Of a stretch of DNA of 35,848 bases, positions 33,007 through 35,848 are shown piece after piece. Made by a program: the position numbers and the translations under genes. The notes beneath the pieces are model-generated. The model had not been told where the DNA came from and did not search any database. It saw only the letters and a program-made list of their open reading frames with translations. The DNA comes from Sulfuricella sp035530375 (GTDB taxonomy: Bacteria > Pseudomonadota > Gammaproteobacteria > Burkholderiales > Sulfuricellaceae), in assembly GCA_035530375.1 (NCBI GenBank), contig DATKUY010000012.1, forward strand, positions 1-35,848, in the 5' to 3' direction. How positions within the stretch are numbered: position 1 is the first letter of the stretch; every line of letters starts with the position of its first letter.

Positions 33007-34080
33007 TTATACCCTGAAGGCACGTGTGCCCATAGTCATCAGGTATGCCATGACGCGCGCCGCCATATCCTGAAGGGGGACGATTTCATCCACGCCACCG
33101 GTGGCAATGGCTTCCTTGGGCATGCCGAAGACAACGCAACTGGCTTCGTCCTGGGCGAAATTGTAGGAGCCGGCCTGTTTCATTTCCATCATGCCTACGG
33201 CGCCATCCTTGCCCATTCCGGTAAGAATGACCCCGATTGCATTTTTCCCCACGTGGTTCGCGGCGGAGCGGAATAGTACGTCAACTGAGGGACGGTGGCG
33301 GTTGACGAGTGGGCCATCGGATAATTCGCAAACGTAGTTGGCCCCGCTGCGTTTTATCAGCAAATGGGAATGCCCTGGCGCGATGAAGGCGTGGCCGGGC
33401 AGGATGCGGTCGCCATCTTCCGCTTCCTTCACCGAGATCTTGCACAGGCTGTCGAGCCGCTGGGCGAACGATTTGGTGAAAGCTTCCGGCATGTGCTGGG
33501 TGACGGCGATACCGGGGCAATCCGGCGGCAGTTTGATCAGAAAATCCTTAATGGCCTCGGTGCCGCCGGTAGACGCGCCGACGATGATCAACTTTTCGGT
33601 CGAAGCGATACGGTTGGACAGGGACGGCAGCACGGCATCGGCAGTCAAGCTGGGCTGAACCTGGAACGTCGGTTTTTTCAGATGCGCTTTGGCAGCGGCA
33701 CGGATTTTTTCGGCGATTTCCTGGCTGTATTCCTTCAGTCCGCGGCTGATATCGAGCTTGGGTTTGGCGATGAAGTCCACTGCGCCCAACTCCAGGGCGC
33801 GCAAGGTGATGTCCGAACCCTTTTCGGTGAGCGAGGAGATCATCACCACCGGCATCGGTCGCAGCCGCATCAGCTTTTCCAAAAAGCCGATGCCGTCCAT
33901 GCGCGGCATTTCCACATCAAGAGTGATGACGTCGGGGTTGAGCGCCTTGATCATCTCACGGGCAACGAGAGGGTCCGGCGCCGCGCCGACCACCTTCAAA
34001 TCCTTATGGCTTTCGATGATCTCCTTGAGTACGCTTCTGATGAGCGCCGAGTCATCCACAATCAGTACCTTGATGGTCAT
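33007..34080 (-). CDS. cheB: chemotaxis protein-glutamate methylesterase CheB
   Basis: The protein has 357 residues. The N-terminal receiver has Asp55 in VITLDVEMPRMDG. The C-terminal methylesterase has the catalytic triad Ser170 (GASTGG), His196 (TQHMP) and Asp292 (GMGKDGA). It removes methyl groups from receptors and deamidates them, giving adaptation. ATG 34080 begins MTIKVLIVDDSALIRSV, as in the family. Confidence 0.97.
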   Translation of the reverse strand: MTIKVLIVDDSALIRSVLKEIIESHKDLKVVGAAPDPLVAREMIKALNPDVITLDVEMPRMDGIGFLEKLMRLRPMPVVMISSLTEKGSDITLRALELGAVDFIAKPKLDISRGLKEYSQEIAEKIRAAAKAHLKKPTFQVQPSLTADAVLPSLSNRIASTEKLIIVGASTGGTEAIKDFLIKLPPDCPGIAVTQHMPEAFTKSFAQRLDSLCKISVKEAEDGDRILPGHAFIAPGHSHLLIKRSGANYVCELSDGPLVNRHRPSVDVLFRSAANHVGKNAIGVILTGMGKDGAVGMMEMKQAGSYNFAQDEASCVVFGMPKEAIATGGVDEIVPLQDMAARVMAYLMTMGTRAFRV

Positions 34081-34123
34081 GCAAAGATGTCCTTCTTAAA
34101 AGCCATTCTTAGAAGCTGTCTCA

Positions 34124-34735
34124 TCAAAACAACTCAATGTCGCCTTCGACCGGGGCGCGATCCAGGCGCAATTCATATTCCTTCTCACGTTCCACGATAG
34201 TGTTGTTGTGAACGCTCTTCAGCGTTTTCACCAGCGCCCGGCCAGTTTTGGGGAAATAGTATACCTTGCGCGGATAGATATCGAGCAGATCCTGGGCAAC
34301 AACATTGATCTTTTCGGTGTGCAGAAAGTCCAGTACGAAACTGGCGTTCATCTGGCCTACATTGGTCACGGTAAAGCCGCGCAGGACATTGCCGCCGCCG
34401 AACACCTTGGCTTCAAGATTGTTGCGCTTGGCGCCGAGTTTGGTGATGTGGTTGATCAGCATTTCCATTGCATAGGTGCCATAGCGCGCCGAGGTGCTGA
34501 GCGGATTTTGCGGGTCATTGTCACTGTGGGGCAGCATGAAATGGTTCATGCCGCCGACGCCGCTTACCCTGTCGCGCAGGCAGGCGGCAACGCATGAGCC
34601 GAGCACGGTGACGACCACCATGTCGCGTGCCGTGGCATAGTATTCGCCCGGCAGTATCTTGGCCGCTTCAATATCGAACTGGCGGTCATAATAGACGTTC
34701 GGGGCGAGAACCTCCTGGTAGCCCTCAGCGGTCAT
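34124..34735 (-). CDS. cheD: chemoreceptor glutamine deamidase CheD
   Basis: The protein has 203 residues. Catalytic Cys48 lies in VLGSCVAACL and His65 in GMNHFMLP, with the Thr/Ser region STSARYGTYAME and GGGNVL following. It deamidates receptor glutamines so that they can be methylated. It stands between cheR (15 bases away) and cheB. Confidence 0.96.
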   Translation of the reverse strand: MTAEGYQEVLAPNVYYDRQFDIEAAKILPGEYYATARDMVVVTVLGSCVAACLRDRVSGVGGMNHFMLPHSDNDPQNPLSTSARYGTYAMEMLINHITKLGAKRNNLEAKVFGGGNVLRGFTVTNVGQMNASFVLDFLHTEKINVVAQDLLDIYPRKVYYFPKTGRALVKTLKSVHNNTIVEREKEYELRLDRAPVEGDIELF

Positions 34736-34750
34736 GAGGCGTCAACCCGG

Positions 34751-35617
34751 TTATCCATGGGAAGCGTGGATCCTGGCCTGGGGCGCCACTTCATAAACAG
34801 TTTTACCTATCGACTTGAACAAATCGGCGGCATGGTAAAAGCTCTCCGAGTGCCCGGCAAACAGCAAGCCATCCGGGCGCAGCAGCGGAACGAATTTCTT
34901 CAGCACATCGTATTGGGTTTTCTTGTCGAAATAAATCATTACGTTGCGGCAGAAAATCGCATCGAATGGCCCGCGCATCGGCCAGTCTTCGTGGAGCAGG
35001 TTGATTTGGCGGAAAGTGATCATGTCGCGCAGTTCCTTGCGCACCCTGGCAAAGCCCTCATGCTTGCCGGTGCCCTTGAGGAAAAAGCGTTTAATCTTGT
35101 CTTCCGGTATTTTTTCAAGGCGTTCCAGCGGGTACATGCCTTCCTGCGCCTTTTGCAAAACGTTGGTGTCCAGATCGGTGGCCAGAATGTGTACCGGCGG
35201 GGTGAAGCTGTCGAACAGATCCACCATGGTCATGGCCATGGAATAAGGCTCCTCGCCGGTGGATGCGGCGGAGCACCAGAGTGAGATCGGATGGTGCCTG
35301 CCGACCTTCTTTATATGTTCGGCCAGGATCGGGAAATGGTGCGCCTCTCGGAAAAACGAGGTGAGGTTGGTGGTCAGGGAGTTGGTGAAAAGCACCATTT
35401 CCTCATCATCACCGCTCTCCAGGAGTGCCAGGTACTCGCTGAAAGTGTGCGTATTCGTCGCTCGCAGGCGTCTCGCCAGACGGCTGTATACCATATCCTG
35501 CTTGGCGGGGGACAGGGAGATGCCTGCCCGCTCATAGATCAGCTTGCGGACACGTTCAAAATCCTTTATGGAAAATTGAAATTCGCGATTGCCGGCAATA
35601 TTGTCGGATTCAGCCAT
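34751..35617 (-). CDS. cheR: chemotaxis protein methyltransferase CheR
   Basis: The protein has 288 residues. An N-terminal helical domain (FERVRKLIYERAGISLSPAK) precedes the SAM-dependent methyltransferase domain with LWCSAASTGEEPYSMA and FDAIFCRNVMIYFD. It methylates receptor glutamates. The receptor gene just upstream ends in a pentapeptide of CheR-docking type. No clear ribosome site is seen before ATG 35617; the upstream sequence is a purine/pyrimidine-biased repeat region. Confidence 0.96.
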   Translation of the reverse strand: MAESDNIAGNREFQFSIKDFERVRKLIYERAGISLSPAKQDMVYSRLARRLRATNTHTFSEYLALLESGDDEEMVLFTNSLTTNLTSFFREAHHFPILAEHIKKVGRHHPISLWCSAASTGEEPYSMAMTMVDLFDSFTPPVHILATDLDTNVLQKAQEGMYPLERLEKIPEDKIKRFFLKGTGKHEGFARVRKELRDMITFRQINLLHEDWPMRGPFDAIFCRNVMIYFDKKTQYDVLKKFVPLLRPDGLLFAGHSESFYHAADLFKSIGKTVYEVAPQARIHASHG

Positions 35618-35646
35618 AGTGATTTAGGGGGTAGAGGTTAGGGGTG

Positions 35647-35716
35647 AGAGGCTAGAGATTAGAGGCTAGTGGGGGTCTGGCGCTGTGCGCCAGGTCTTTA
35701 CTAGCCTCTAGCCTCT
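35647..35716. repeat. composite palindrome between mcp and cheR
   Basis: Two direct copies of AGAGGCTAG (35647-35655, 35661-35669) face two overlapping inverted copies CTAGCCTCT (35701-35709, 35708-35716). Between them is a tight hairpin CTGGCGC-TGT-GCGCCAG (35677-35693). No T-run follows on either strand. Confidence 0.8.
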
Positions 35717-35721
35717 GTGTT

Positions 35722-35848
35722 TTAGAACTCCTGCCATTCGTCGTCCTCGCCAGCCGCAGTCTTGATCGGCCGCTTGGAAGCGGATTTGGCGGCAGGGCGA
35801 GCCACGGTGGCGGTTCTGGTACCCGCACGGGGCATCACAGGCGGGTTC
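35722..35848 (-). CDS. methyl-accepting chemotaxis protein, C-terminal end only
   Basis: The last 41 codons are visible and the gene continues past the window. The tail is a flexible basic linker rich in Ala, Arg and Lys (RTATVARPAAKSASKR), ending in EDDEWQEF. A terminal aromatic pentapeptide preceded by acidic residues is the docking site for CheR/CheB at the end of many receptors. Its place directly before cheR agrees. The signalling core is outside the window, so the identity rests on the tail and context. Confidence 0.8.
   Translation of the reverse strand, partial: NPPVMPRAGTRTATVARPAAKSASKRPIKTAAGEDDEWQEF

Overview
The window looks like chromosomal DNA of a betaproteobacterium, probably of the Nitrosomonadales/Gallionellales type. 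This is inferred from the conserved block thrS-infC-rpmI-rplT-pheS-pheT-ihfA-merR-tRNA-Pro, the block lolC-lolD-DUF2062-comEC-relA, moderately high GC, and protein sequences of RpoS, RpfE, NlpD and RelA type. Species cannot be fixed by reading alone. No phage, insertion sequence or CRISPR array was seen.

Layout from left to right. (1) 1-2565: the start of an RpoS-type sigma factor on the minus strand, then divergently a LexA/UmuD-like self-cleaving repressor with a Y-family DNA polymerase and a 60-residue orphan protein, closed by a strong terminator. A perfect GAAC-N4-GTTC palindrome lies inside the repressor's own promoter. (2) 2566-5094: an AT-rich gap with DnaA-box-like words, then a tight minus-strand trio: an RpfE-like protein, an FmdE-domain protein and an unknown 180-residue protein. 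(3) 5264-10440: a three-gene signalling operon made of a CHASE/four-PAS histidine kinase, a single-domain Rcp1-type response regulator and a REC-PAS-GGDEF diguanylate cyclase. (4) 10541-17685: lipoprotein export (lolC, lolD), a DUF2062 membrane protein whose reading frame is disturbed at its end, the DNA-uptake channel comEC, and the (p)ppGpp synthetase relA. (5) 17742-25389: translation block with tRNA-Val, thrS, infC (starting at ATC), rpmI, rplT, pheS, pheT, ihfA, a MerR-type regulator and tRNA-Pro. (6) 25471-27885: a minus-strand soluble histidine kinase with a REC-TPR response regulator. (7) 28025-30829: surE, pcm and nlpD, the group that in many proteobacteria is followed by rpoS; here rpoS does not follow. 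(8) 30837-35848: a minus-strand run of mcp (3' end), cheR, cheD, cheB, a STAS anti-anti-sigma protein and a REC-PP2C-HATPase switch protein.

The window is rich in signal transduction: four histidine-kinase, diguanylate-cyclase or partner-switch modules flank ordinary housekeeping operons. The parts most worth following are the self-regulated LexA/polymerase unit with an operator form better known from Gram-positives, the partner switch attached to chemotaxis adaptation enzymes, the sensorless kinase with its REC-TPR partner, the RpfE-FmdE-unknown trio, and several large palindromes placed at gene starts, notably directly before pheS. No wholly unprecedented system could be proven by reading alone.
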